Shown piece by piece: positions 37,047-47,055 of a stretch of 64,000 bases of DNA (positions are counted from its first letter, which is position 1; the number at the start of each line of letters is the position of its first letter). Source of the DNA: Blochmannia endosymbiont of Camponotus sp. C-003 (lineage in GTDB: Bacteria; Pseudomonadota; Gammaproteobacteria; Enterobacterales; Enterobacteriaceae); assembly GCF_023585685.1 (NCBI RefSeq), contig NZ_CP097764.1, positions 620,001 through 684,000 on the forward strand, in the 5' to 3' direction. The notes beneath the pieces were generated by a model. It did not search any database. It was not told where the DNA came from and saw nothing but the letters and a program-made list of their open reading frames with translations. Position numbers and translations under genes: made by a program.

Positions 37047-39857
37047 ATGGCTACAATCATAAATAGTCCGATAATTCTAGTGGATGGATCTTTTTATATA
37101 CACCGTGCATATCATGCCTTTCCCCCATTAATCACTAGCTCTGGCACCCCAGTGTGGGTAATATACGGGGTAATCAACATGATAAAAAGTCTATTGATAC
37201 GATATCAACCTACTCACATGGTAGTTGTTTTTGACACAATAGGAAAAACCTTTCGTAATAATTTATTTGAACAATATAAAGCTAATCGTATTAAAACCCC
37301 TAAAAATTTATATACTCAAATTGATCCATTATGTGAAATAATACAAGCGATGGGGTTACCAATTCTGAGAGTGCCTGATGTAGAAGCAGATGATGTAATA
37401 GGTACATTAGCTGTATCTTGCGCGCGATCAGGAAATTCTGTATTAATTAGTACAGGAGATAAAGATATGGCTCAGATAGTATCCTCTCAAATAACTCTCA
37501 TAAATACCATGTCGAATATTATTCTCACTCCTAAAGAAATAGAAAAACAGTTTGGGGTACCACCAACTTTAATAGCCGATTATTTAGCATTAATAGGAGA
37601 TCGATCTGATAATATTCCTGGAGTTCCTGGAATAGGAAAAAAAACTGCTCAGATTTTATTAAATAAAATAGGTAACTTAAAAAAATTATACGATCATCTA
37701 GATAAATTTGATATATTAAATTTAGGTCTACGTGGTGCTAAAGCAATACAAAAAACATTGCAAATCAACAAAGAAGTAGCATTTCTTTCTTATAGGTTAA
37801 CAACTATTCAAACGAATCTATCTTTAAATATATCTGATTATCAACTGTTAATACAACGGATAAATATGAACACTTTGTCATCTTTATTCACACAGTATGA
37901 ATTTACAAATTGGTTAATAGATTTACAATCAGGAACATGGCTGGATAAATATCACCATTTTAAAAATACCCCATCACACCGACAATCCAATAATACACTG
38001 TTCTCTCAAAAAAATAATTTATTATTAAATTATTCCAAAGAACAAAAAACTATCAAAATAATACACAATATTGAAATGTTATATCATTGGGTTGAAAAAA
38101 TTAACACATCCAAATTTTTCATATTTAGTATACATACAGATATATTTCATGTTTCTACAGCTAATATCATAAGTATATGTTTATCTATAGATACTAAAGA
38201 AAACGCGTATATCCCTATAAAAACTGATTCAATTAATAATCATCAGAATTTTTTATATCTTGAGGAAATATTATCAATTCTACAACCAATTTTAGAAAAT
38301 GAAAAAATAAAAAAAGTTAGCCAACATCTAAAATTTAGCTACTCTGTTTTTAAACGTTATAATATAAATTTAGTTGGTATGGAATTTGATGTTATATTAG
38401 AATTATATACACTGTATGGTACTTCTAATTATCACGATATAAAAAAATTTTTAGATAAGGATACATTTGATGCTGTTACAAATTTTAAAAAAAATTATGA
38501 AAATTATAATAAAAAAAATATAATTTCAGATCTTCAAAATATACAATTACAGTCGCTATATGCCTCAAAATTCATCAAATCCTTGTTTAATCTACACCAT
38601 ACTTTATGGCCAAAAATAGAGGAAAATGACAAACTAAAAAAAATATTTGAAGAAATAGAAATGCCTTTAATATCTATTTTATCCCGCATTGAAAGTTATG
38701 GTGTATTGATTGATAAACAACTACTTAATACACATTCAGAAGAGTTAGATTCGCGAATTCATGCATTAGAGCTAGAAGCATATCAATTAGTAGGCACTCC
38801 TTTTAATCTTGCTTCAACTAAACAATTGCAAGAAATATTATATCATCAGCAAAAGTTACCAATTTTAAAGAAAACACCTAAAGGGGCTCCTTCAACCAAT
38901 GAAGAAGTATTAAACAAATTATCAAAAAAATATCCAATTCCAAAAATTATTTTGCAGTATCGTGCTTTATCTAAATTACAATCTACTTATATCAACAAAC
39001 TAATCGCTATGATCAATAAAAAATCAAATAGAGTACACACTTCGTATAATCAAACTAGAACTTCTACGGGACGACTTTCCTCTACTAGTCCTAATTTGCA
39101 AAATATTCCAAATAGAAATTACGATGGAAGAAAAATACGTCAGGCTTTTATTGCTCCTAAAAATTTTTTAATTGTAGCAGCAGATTATTCTCAAATAGAA
39201 TTAAGAATTATGGCGCATCTTTCTCAAGATACTAAATTAATCAATGATTTTCTTTCTGAAAAAGATATTCATACTGCAACAGCTTCTGAAATATTTGTTA
39301 CTGCATTACACTCAGTTACTGATGAACAAAGACAACGAGCTAAAACTATTAATTTTGGATTGATTTATGGAATGAGCGCATTTGGATTAGCACGTCAATT
39401 ATCAGTAACATGTAAAGAAGCTCAAAAATATGTAGATCGTTATTTCAATCGTTATCCTGGTGTTATGAAATATATGCAACATATTCGAGAACATGTTAAT
39501 AAATACGGTTATGTATCTACATTAGACGGACGAAAATTATATTTACCAGACATTTATTCCACTAATATTTCACAAAAGAAAAGCGCTGAAAGATCAGCAA
39601 TTAATGCTCCTATGCAAGGGAGCGCCGCTGATATTATTAAAAAAGCAATGATATCCATCGATAATTGGTTGCAAAAAAATGAAATTCCAGCACGGATTAT
39701 TATGCAAGTACATGATGAATTAGTATTCGAAGTACACCATGATCTTATAGACCCGGTTATAAGAAAAATTAAAACATTAATGGAAGAATGTTTTATTATG
39801 GATGTACCACTAAAAGTAGATATTGGTGTTGGAAAGAATTGGGAGCAAGCACATTAA
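37047..39857 (+). CDS. polA: DNA polymerase I, with all proofreading residues replaced
   Basis: 936 residues from ATG at 37047 (E. coli 928). The 5' nuclease domain is intact (ILVDGSFYIHRAYHAFPPL, VEADDVIGTLA, STGDKDMAQ, GDRSDNIPGVPGIGKKTA). The polymerase domain is intact: motif A VAADYSQIELRI, motif B RAKTINFGLIYGMSAFG, motif C MQVHDELVFEV. In the 3'-5' exonuclease domain every metal ligand is replaced: S361 and H363 for D355/E357, S431 for D424, F509 for D501. The frame runs open to 36858, but that hydrophobic extension has no family counterpart, so I start at 37047. Confidence 0.96.
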   Translation: MATIINSPIILVDGSFYIHRAYHAFPPLITSSGTPVWVIYGVINMIKSLLIRYQPTHMVVVFDTIGKTFRNNLFEQYKANRIKTPKNLYTQIDPLCEIIQAMGLPILRVPDVEADDVIGTLAVSCARSGNSVLISTGDKDMAQIVSSQITLINTMSNIILTPKEIEKQFGVPPTLIADYLALIGDRSDNIPGVPGIGKKTAQILLNKIGNLKKLYDHLDKFDILNLGLRGAKAIQKTLQINKEVAFLSYRLTTIQTNLSLNISDYQLLIQRINMNTLSSLFTQYEFTNWLIDLQSGTWLDKYHHFKNTPSHRQSNNTLFSQKNNLLLNYSKEQKTIKIIHNIEMLYHWVEKINTSKFFIFSIHTDIFHVSTANIISICLSIDTKENAYIPIKTDSINNHQNFLYLEEILSILQPILENEKIKKVSQHLKFSYSVFKRYNINLVGMEFDVILELYTLYGTSNYHDIKKFLDKDTFDAVTNFKKNYENYNKKNIISDLQNIQLQSLYASKFIKSLFNLHHTLWPKIEENDKLKKIFEEIEMPLISILSRIESYGVLIDKQLLNTHSEELDSRIHALELEAYQLVGTPFNLASTKQLQEILYHQQKLPILKKTPKGAPSTNEEVLNKLSKKYPIPKIILQYRALSKLQSTYINKLIAMINKKSNRVHTSYNQTRTSTGRLSSTSPNLQNIPNRNYDGRKIRQAFIAPKNFLIVAADYSQIELRIMAHLSQDTKLINDFLSEKDIHTATASEIFVTALHSVTDEQRQRAKTINFGLIYGMSAFGLARQLSVTCKEAQKYVDRYFNRYPGVMKYMQHIREHVNKYGYVSTLDGRKLYLPDIYSTNISQKKSAERSAINAPMQGSAADIIKKAMISIDNWLQKNEIPARIIMQVHDELVFEVHHDLIDPVIRKIKTLMEECFIMDVPLKVDIGVGKNWEQAH

Positions 39858-39971
39858 TACATAAATTTACATCAAATTAATATTAAAAATACAATGATAA
39901 ATATCACTACATGTTGCATAACAATCACATTATAATAATTTATTTATGTAAATTATATTTTAAAAAATACA

Positions 39972-40571
39972 CTATTTTAACCAATTATTGAGGACTTTTT
40001 TCAATGATTTTATTCCATATTTTCTTACGACAGAAAAAGGTTCAACCTGTATATGTGTTTCAAATATCATCTGCATATCTTGTTTTATTTTTTTATATGT
40101 AATTTGCAAAATATTTCTAGAAATTTTATCTGATTTGCTTAATAAAGCAAAAATAGGAACGTTTAGGGAAAGCGCACTTTCAATTGTTTTTTGATCTAAA
40201 TCTTTTATTGGATACCTAATATCCATTATTAGTATTAATCCTCTTAAATTTTCTCTCTTTTTTAAGTATTCGCATATAGCATCGTGCCAATAGTTTCTTC
40301 TTTTTTTGCTTTTTTTAGAATAACCATAACCAGGAAAATCAATAAGACGAATACCCGGACTAATTTCAAATAAATTAATCAATTGTGTGCATCCTGGTGT
40401 TTTACTCACTTTAGTTAATTTTTTTTGATAAGTTAAAGCATTAATAGCACTAGATTTTCCGCTATTAGAATAACCAACGAAAGCTACCTCCATACTTGTT
40501 GTTTCGTTAGGTAAACAATAAACCGCAGGTACACTTATTAGAAAATAAGCAACACGATAATTATATGTCAT
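39972..40571 (-). CDS. engB: Ribosome biogenesis GTPase EngB (YihA/YsxC)
   Basis: Essential GTPase for large ribosomal subunit assembly. 199 residues (E. coli 210). It has the P-loop GYSNSGKSSAINAL, the switch region TPGCTQLINLFE, the G3 motif DFPGYGYSK and the G4 motif SKSDK. It converges with polA over a 114-bp spacer, while in E. coli polA and yihA also adjoin. Confidence 0.95.
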   Translation of the reverse strand: MTYNYRVAYFLISVPAVYCLPNETTSMEVAFVGYSNSGKSSAINALTYQKKLTKVSKTPGCTQLINLFEISPGIRLIDFPGYGYSKKSKKRRNYWHDAICEYLKKRENLRGLILIMDIRYPIKDLDQKTIESALSLNVPIFALLSKSDKISRNILQITYKKIKQDMQMIFETHIQVEPFSVVRKYGIKSLKKVLNNWLK

Positions 40572-40796
40572 AACACAGTAAATATTAAAATGAATTATTT
40601 AAATTAATATAATTTTGTTCATTCAAAAATCAAATAAATTAACAAAATTTATTTGATAAACCCTTCAAACAACCAATTTATATATGAATATGAAAATAAT
40701 TGTTTTGTTCCTTGATAAAATTTTTTGTAAATTACTATCTATAGTCAATAAATAATGTTGTATTTTTATTTTTTTCACATATAATACAAAAAATTT

Positions 40797-42221
40797 TTAA
40801 ACGCTATAATACAGATCAAATTCTACAGGATGTGGTGTAGCAGATACTAGTCTACTGTCTTCTTGACACAATGAAATATATGTATTGATATAATCTTGGG
40901 TAAAGACGTTCCCTCGGGTTAAAAACATATGATCTTCGTATAAATATTTTAGTGCTTCATCAAGAGATGAAGCCACATGTGGTATAGATAATGCTTCTTT
41001 TTTAGAAACAGTATATAAATTTTTATCTACAGGTTCTCCAGGATGGATGTTATTCATGATGCCATCTAATCCAGCCATAAGCAACGCAGAAAACGCCAGA
41101 TAAGGATTGGCAGAAGGATCAGGAAAACGAACTTCAACACGGCATGATGCATCATTTCCTAATTTTTCCACAAACGATGGAATACGAATGGCACTGGACC
41201 GATTACCAGCAGAATAAGTCAACATTACTGGAGCTTCATAATTTGGAACTAAACGTTTATACGAATTGGTAGTTGGATTAGTTATAGCATTTAATGCTTT
41301 AGCGTGACGTAAAATACCTCCAATATAAAATAAAGCGATATCGGAAAGTTTGCCATATTGCAAACCTGAAAACAAATTAGTATCTTTTTTATGCAAGGAT
41401 ATATGACAATGCATTCCTGACCCATTATCATTTATAATAGGTTTAGGCATAAAAGTTGCGGTTTTTCCAGAATTATGAGCAACATTGTGGACCACATATT
41501 TGTATATTTGTATTTCATCAGCTTTTTTAGTAAGAGTGTTGAATCGAGTTGCTATCTCATTTTGGCCCGATGTTGCAACTTCATGATGATGAGCTTTTAC
41601 GATTAACCCCATTTTTTCCATTGTTAAAGACATAGCAGATCGTAAGTCTTGAGAGGAATCTATTGGGGGCACTGGAGCGTATCCACTTCTTATTTTAGGA
41701 CGATGACCTTTATTTCCGTCTTTATAAACCCTACCACTGTTCCATGAAGACTCTCGATCGTCAACAACTACATAAGATCCTGATATTGTTGTCGAAAAAC
41801 GCACACTATCAAATAAAAAAAATTCTGGTTCAGGACCAAACATAACGTTATCAGCAATACCAGAATTATACAAAAACATTTCCGCCCGTTTAGCTATAGA
41901 CCGTGGATCCCTATCATAATTTTTCATAGTATTAGGGTCAATTACATCACAACGAATAATTATTGTGGCATCTTCATAAAATGGATCTATCACGAAACTA
42001 TCAAGATCAGGCATTAATATCATATCTGATTTATTAACATCTTTCCAACCTTTAATAGAAGACCCATCAAAAATTTTGCCATGATTAAATAAATGATCAT
42101 TAACCTGTGTTGTAGGAATAGTAATGTGTTGTTCTTTTCCTTTGGTATCAGTAAAACGCAAATCGACAAATTTTATTTGATTCTCATTTATAACAGAAAA
42201 AATTTTTTCAATATTTTTCAT
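40797..42221 (-). CDS. glnA: Glutamine synthetase
   Basis: ATP-dependent formation of glutamine from glutamate and ammonia. 474 residues (E. coli 469). Signatures: [33 protein letters not shown], the ATP-binding [10 protein letters not shown] context and NRSSAIRIP. The adenylylation tyrosine region [10 protein letters not shown] is kept; the end [11 protein letters not shown] matches. Start supported by GAGAG before the ATG. glnL and glnG are not next to it. Confidence 0.97.
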   Translation of the reverse strand: MKNIEKIFSVINENQIKFVDLRFTDTKGKEQHITIPTTQVNDHLFNHGKIFDGSSIKGWKDVNKSDMILMPDLDSFVIDPFYEDATIIIRCDVIDPNTMKNYDRDPRSIAKRAEMFLYNSGIADNVMFGPEPEFFLFDSVRFSTTISGSYVVVDDRESSWNSGRVYKDGNKGHRPKIRSGYAPVPPIDSSQDLRSAMSLTMEKMGLIVKAHHHEVATSGQNEIATRFNTLTKKADEIQIYKYVVHNVAHNSGKTATFMPKPIINDNGSGMHCHISLHKKDTNLFSGLQYGKLSDIALFYIGGILRHAKALNAITNPTTNSYKRLVPNYEAPVMLTYSAGNRSSAIRIPSFVEKLGNDASCRVEVRFPDPSANPYLAFSALLMAGLDGIMNNIHPGEPVDKNLYTVSKKEALSIPHVASSLDEALKYLYEDHMFLTRGNVFTQDYINTYISLCQEDSRLVSATPHPVEFDLYYSV

Positions 42222-42934
42222 ATTTATTCTCTCAGCTATTATAGATCACATGATAATGATAATATTACTTGTATAAAGGCATTTAACAATACTCTTGTGA
42301 ATAAGATTCTTGCGATCAAACAGTTTTCAAAACTTTATTTGATTAAGATATCTATATTCAAACTATACCATATTTTAGTACATAAAATATTTGAATCAGA
42401 TCTGTTAATCCTTTATTGAAACCTAAAATTTGTTGGATATAACACTGATTTCTTATATTACTATTATCTTGATAAATAATTTAATATAATAAAAACAAAC
42501 ACACTTATATGCATAACGACTATCAATTATTTTTATCATTTCTATAATTCAACATAAAAAACAGTTAAAGCCCAAACATGCTATAATCATTTTTATGTAT
42601 TTATATACTTCATGATATTTATAAAGTACACAAATATATATACATTTTTATTTTCATATAAATTTAAAAAATTCATCTATATTGTAAGCAGCATTGTCAA
42701 TATCAACAATAGTTTTAGAGAATTAAACATATATTAACAATGATAACTGTTGTTTTATAAATAAAAAAATTATATATACTACATGCGATAATACAAACTT
42801 ACATAAGAACAACATAACGATCTTATATTTTGATAGACTTTTATAATTATCATATTAGACATTCCTTTTGTCTTAAATATCAATTTCATCACTCAAAATA
42901 ATATTGATTTTTTAATTGTATACATAGTCAATAT
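42222..42934. other. Spacer between rpoZ and glnA (spoT, trmH, recG missing)
   Basis: 713 bp. In E. coli rpoZ is followed by spoT, trmH and recG; here the next gene is glnA. I recognise no remnant of them. A 108-codon frame at 42093-42419 overlaps the glnA start on the other strand and looks random. The glnA promoter must lie here; I see no NtrC or sigma-54 site. Confidence 0.5.
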
Positions 42935-43126
42935 TCATTTTTTGGTAATTAAATCTTCTTCTATTTCCCTTAACGCAAGTACGGTATGCTTATCATTATT
43001 ATTTTTTTTAATCAACGTTTCTTTTCCACCAATTTGCAGTTGCCGCGCGCGCCGCGCGGCAACTAATATTAAATCAAATATATTACCAACTTTTTCTACA
43101 GCATTCTGTACAGTTATACGTGCCAT
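42935..43126 (-). CDS. rpoZ: RNA polymerase omega subunit, short form
   Basis: Small subunit that helps assemble RNA polymerase around beta prime. 63 residues against 91 in E. coli. [20 protein letters not shown] and [17 protein letters not shown] match the conserved core; the protein ends just after [10 protein letters not shown], so the C-terminal tail is lost. The codons for AARRAR form a G/C-only block unlike the rest of the gene. It follows gmk by 76 bases, as in E. coli. Confidence 0.94.
   Translation of the reverse strand: MARITVQNAVEKVGNIFDLILVAARRARQLQIGGKETLIKKNNNDKHTVLALREIEEDLITKK
43039..43063. repeat. GC-only perfect inverted repeat inside rpoZ
   Basis: Arms GTTGCCGCGCG (43039-43049) and its exact reverse complement (43053-43063) with a three-base loop. 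Positions 43042-43060 are 19 consecutive G/C bases, in a genome where coding DNA is strongly AT-rich. It encodes the conserved residues VAARRARQ. Confidence 0.9.
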
Positions 43127-43202
43127 TTTAATTTACCGCATATTAAAAATTTATTTATTAGTTTAAATTAATATTGATTGGGTATATATACTACTTTATT
43201 CT

Positions 43203-43844
43203 TTACATATCTGGTAATAATAAATTATTTATTAATGTTGCATAACGTATTTCTTGATGTGCTATTCGTAATTGTTCAGATAACATAATTGATTGTAAAT
43301 GTATTAAAGCGACATCAAAATTATCATTTACAACGACATAATCATATTCTTTAAAATGGCTAATTTCATCCATTGCTTGCTTCATACGTATAGCGATCAC
43401 TTTCTTTGTGTCTTGTCCTCTCAAATACAAACGGTGTGCCAATTCTTTTTTTGATGGAGGTAAAATAAAAATAGTATAGATGTTTTTTGATATTTTATTT
43501 CGAATTTGTTGAGCTCCTTTCCAGTCAATATTTAGTATAATATGTACCCCAGTATTTAGCATCATTTCAATATTACTTTTTGCAGTACCATAATAATAAT
43601 TAAAAATTTTAGCATATTCAAAAAACATATTTCTATCAATCATATATTTAAACATTTTTTTTGAAACAAAATAATAATCCTTCCCATGTATTTCTCCAGG
43701 CCTTTGAATACGTGTGGTATAAGAGATAGATAATTTAGTTTGATAAATAAAACGATTATATTGTATTACAGTTTGAATCAATGTAGACTTTCCTGCTCCA
43801 CTAGGAGCAGATATGATGCACAATATTCCTGAATTCTTTGTCAT
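43203..43844 (-). CDS. gmk: Guanylate kinase
   Basis: Phosphorylates GMP to GDP. 213 residues (E. coli 207). P-loop SAPSGAGKSTLIQTV near the start; GMP-binding part SYTTRIQRPGEIHGKDYYFV; IDWKGAQQIR and FILPPSKKEL follow. It forms the conserved pair gmk-rpoZ. Confidence 0.96.
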   Translation of the reverse strand: MTKNSGILCIISAPSGAGKSTLIQTVIQYNRFIYQTKLSISYTTRIQRPGEIHGKDYYFVSKKMFKYMIDRNMFFEYAKIFNYYYGTAKSNIEMMLNTGVHIILNIDWKGAQQIRNKISKNIYTIFILPPSKKELAHRLYLRGQDTKKVIAIRMKQAMDEISHFKEYDYVVVNDNFDVALIHLQSIMLSEQLRIAHQEIRYATLINNLLLPDM

Positions 43845-44161
43845 AAAATGATCATGTATATATATACATATATATATATTTAATTATATAAATAGTTAAA
43901 ATTTATAAATATATATCGTATTAATATGTGTACACATATTTTTATTAAATATCAATTTAGTTCCCATTCATTTTCAAACCATTGTTTGCATGAATATATT
44001 GATATTATCTCAAAAGAAGATCCTTGATCAAAACATTTTCGTAATTTAATTATACTAAAGTATACATTGTCACCATGAAATTACTGAAAATTATTTAGTT
44101 TCATCGCGGATCTTCTTTGAATTAATAAAAATTTATAGCATAATATATGTATGTTGTATTG
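43845..44161. other. Spacer between the MarR-type gene and gmk
   Basis: 317 bp, with an alternating TA stretch at about 43857-43885 next to the gmk start. No gene seen. Confidence 0.45.
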
Positions 44162-44602
44162 TTATTTTGTGACATTATTTTTTTGTTGTGTTTCAAGTAA
44201 ATTACATACTTCTTTGAAACTTTTAAGTTGTACATCAGATAAAAGGGAAAATATACGGTCTAAAATAACATTGTGTGTATCTTCAGCAACACGTAATTTA
44301 TCACGTCCTTTTTCTGTAATATAAACGTATTTTACTCTACGATCTGTAAGACTCTGTTGTCGCCGTAACATTTCATCTTTTTCTAATGCATCGAGAACTG
44401 TTACTACAGTTCTTGATGAAAATCCCATATAATTTTTTATGTCTGTTGCGCTGGTTTTGCCAGTAGTAATAAGATGTAAAATTTTCATCTTAGACATTGA
44501 AAGACCTTCATTAATTAATTGACCATTTATTTCTTTGCGTAAACGGTGATAAATACGAGATAAGGATTCTACCATGTTTGAAATATCTGTTGATCTATTC
44601 AT
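44162..44602 (-). CDS. MarR-family transcriptional regulator, specific role unknown
   Basis: 146 residues with the fold of MarR/SlyA regulators: a helical dimerisation segment, then a winged helix (about residues 35-105) with TSATDIKNYMGFSSRTVVTV as recognition region, and the wing motif LTDRRVKYVYITEKG (D-R-R is diagnostic). The C-terminal helices would complete the dimer. I cannot assign it to SlyA, MarR, HosA or EmrR: similarity is at the family level only. It stands alone, with 317 and 950 bp of non-coding DNA on either side. A retained stand-alone regulator is unusual in such a reduced genome. Confidence 0.85.
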   Translation of the reverse strand: MNRSTDISNMVESLSRIYHRLRKEINGQLINEGLSMSKMKILHLITTGKTSATDIKNYMGFSSRTVVTVLDALEKDEMLRRQQSLTDRRVKYVYITEKGRDKLRVAEDTHNVILDRIFSLLSDVQLKSFKEVCNLLETQQKNNVTK

Positions 44603-44832
44603 AATTATTTGTCTCTATATTGAATCAATAATGATAATAGGACTGTATTTGGCAGTATCAGTTAATAATAGTCTAAAATAGTAATCATTATTTGAAGTAT
44701 TGTTTACTAAGAACAATAAACTTTATAGACAATTATTTATATCTGATAATCAATTATATATTTAATTAACTATTACAGTGTACACCTCCTAACTTATTGC
44801 AATTTTACTAAATTAAAATTTTGATTTTATTA

Positions 44833-44904
44833 AAAAATAGAAAACATGATTCATTCAGAATATATATATATTCTGGTATTTAATTTGTTTTGTTTTCTAT
44901 TTTT
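44833..44904. repeat. Nested inverted repeats upstream of the MarR-type gene
   Basis: Outer arms AAAAATAGAAAAC (44833-44845) and exact reverse complement (44892-44904). Between them lies a perfect 20-bp palindrome CAGAATATATATATATTCTG at 44856-44875. A palindrome of this kind could be a dimer binding site. Confidence 0.75.
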
Positions 44905-45060
44905 ATTTTATCGGAGTTTTTTTAAATTTGAAATATGGCTATTGGAAAATAAAACTTCTTGTAGATTTATTAAAAATAATTTTTTTTATATTTTATGATT
45001 TATTTTTAATTTTATAATTTTATACATCTGTAAGTAAACAGATCTAAATCAAAAAAAAAC

Positions 45061-45143
45061 AATATTATTATAAAATATAAAATAATTTTTTATTTTTTAT
45101 AAAAATAAAAATAAAAAATTATTTTATATTTTATAATAATATT
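45061..45143. repeat. 37-bp perfect A/T-only inverted repeat
   Basis: Arms 45061-45097 and 45107-45143 are exact reverse complements (37 of 37 pairs checked), made only of A and T, with a nine-base loop. After one mismatch the pairing continues for three more bases (45057-45059 with 45145-45147). It lies about 410 bp downstream of yicC and about 460 bp upstream of the MarR-type gene. Confidence 0.9.
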
Positions 45144-45552
45144 TTTTATTAAATTATATATTCTTTCTTTTAATTCACATGCACTCTTAAAAATAATAAT
45201 ATTAAAGGATATATATCAGTTTTTTTATAGTAAAATATTAACTATATAAATTTATGTAGTACTTAAATAAAATAAATTTGAGTATAAAAATTATTATAAA
45301 AATTTAAATTTTTAATAATTGAATCCACTCTATAGATCAGAGAATCTCCATAAAATTAAAATTTTAAGTACATTATATTTTTAGTATCAATTAATATGTT
45401 TAATCAAATTGATTCATCAGACTAAATTTCATGTGATGAAAATAAAAAATAATTAAGAATTATAAAATTGGAAGGTTATACAACAAATTCAGATTTTAAA
45501 TATAAAAATTTTAAAAAGCAGATAGATATCTTATCTAAGAAGATATATTATA

Positions 45553-46437
45553 TCATTCAATGTTCTGAGTTTGTTCTCGTATTTGTTCAATAAATATTTT
45601 TAAGGAGATTGCTAATTGAGTAATGTAAGAATTGATAGATTTGGAAGTTAATGTATTAGCCTCCCTATGTAGTTCTTGTATTACAAAATCTAATCGTCTA
45701 CCAACAGCTCCGTTTTCATCAAGAATACGATGCATCTCTTTAATGTGAATCGTTAGACGATCTACTTCTTCTGAAATATCAATCTTTTGAGCTATCATTA
45801 ATAGCTCCTGCTCCAGTCGTGCTGGGTCAGTATAAACGCAAACATCTTTCATGTATTCCAAGAGTTGTTTTCTTTTACACTCTAATACATTAGGAATATA
45901 CTGGCGAATTTTATTCACTTCAGAGTACATTAGATGTAATCGTTCTATAATTTTATTTTTTAAAAACACACCCTCTCTTTTCCTATCTTGTATTAAATTA
46001 TCTAATGTTTTTTTAAAACATATTAATAATTCAGAATGAACATTATTCTTCATATTATCCAAATTATTTTTTTCATACGTTATTACTCCTGGCCAAGATA
46101 AAATATCTATTGGATTAATTTCCCCTTCATTAGTTAATGTTTTTATCCATTTTGCATATAAAACGAGATTGTTCACTAATGGTTTATTAACAGAAACCGT
46201 CTCTGTATTACTGTCACAATTCTTATTTATTTGAATATGTAAAACACATTCTACTCTCCCTCTAATAAGAGAATCTTTAATATTTTTACGAATTACCCAT
46301 GACAAACCATAAAGATATTTAGGTAAATCGATATGAATATCTAAATAACGTTGATTTAAAGAACAAATTTCCCAGGTAACATTACCCCATGTATATTTTT
46401 CTTCATTCTTTGAGAACGCAGTCATACTATGAATCAT
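45553..46437 (-). CDS. yicC: YicC-family protein (endoribonuclease-related)
   Basis: 294 residues from ATG at 46437 (E. coli 287); a GTG three codons upstream is in frame, but MIHSMTAFSKNE is the family start and AGGT precedes it. LNQRYLDIHIDLP and RGRVECVLHI mark the N-terminal YicC domain; the C-terminal domain has DISEEVDRLTIHIKEM and GRRLDFVIQELHREANTLTS. The E. coli protein has been linked to RNA decay. Complete. Confidence 0.94.
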   Translation of the reverse strand: MIHSMTAFSKNEEKYTWGNVTWEICSLNQRYLDIHIDLPKYLYGLSWVIRKNIKDSLIRGRVECVLHIQINKNCDSNTETVSVNKPLVNNLVLYAKWIKTLTNEGEINPIDILSWPGVITYEKNNLDNMKNNVHSELLICFKKTLDNLIQDRKREGVFLKNKIIERLHLMYSEVNKIRQYIPNVLECKRKQLLEYMKDVCVYTDPARLEQELLMIAQKIDISEEVDRLTIHIKEMHRILDENGAVGRRLDFVIQELHREANTLTSKSINSYITQLAISLKIFIEQIREQTQNIE

Positions 46438-47055
46438 AATAATCACCTACATTTGTTAATATGTATAATTTAAAAAATACAATAATTTTATTTTGTCATC
46501 TATCCTGTCATTAGAATAGCCTCTCCACACACATATATCGGTGTAATTTTAAAAATTTTCAGAATTTATTTAATACCCATTCAATTTTTATTAAATTAAT
46601 TGAATAGATAGTAGTATCTACAACACTATAATGGACTTATAATTTATAAAACTATTGTTCGTATCCAAAAATAAAAAAACTACAATTAAAATGCTTAATT
46701 TTTTTTCAAAAAATTTATTTTGCTATATAATATAGCATATATATAAATACTAAACACAATGGATTTAAAATATATAAAATAAAATCTGCATACGATATAT
46801 ACACATATATAAAAAGTATATTATGTTTATTTTTTTATGATCTTTTATCATTAAACTATTTGTGAACTTGTAAAAAATTATTGAAAAAATAAACGACTAT
46901 TTAAAAATTTATATTAATAAAAGTTGCTATAAACATTCAGCATAATATAACTATAAATACTCTATTAATATGTATATAACTATATAAATTAAATAATTAA
47001 AGTTGTTTATTTGAATGACAATACACAAAAATTGCTATGTATAATTAACAGTATT
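46438..47055. other. Spacer between dut and yicC (rph, pyrE, slmA not here)
   Basis: 618 bp of very AT-rich DNA. E. coli has rph, pyrE and slmA between yicC and dut. No remnant, RNA or clear signal seen. Confidence 0.5.

Larger units (their letters stand above)
44603..45552. other. 950-bp non-coding region rich in inverted repeats
   Basis: No credible gene between yicC and the MarR-type gene. The sequence is almost pure A/T in parts and holds two separate hairpin-forming elements (44833-44904 and 45061-45143). It includes the upstream region of the MarR-type gene. In E. coli the neighbourhood of yicC and gmk holds dinD and ligB, of which I see nothing. Confidence 0.6.

Noticed and set aside
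42093..42419. 108-codon plus-strand frame across the glnA start
   Set aside because: Its 5' part is the complement of conserved glnA codons and its composition is random; no ribosome binding site.
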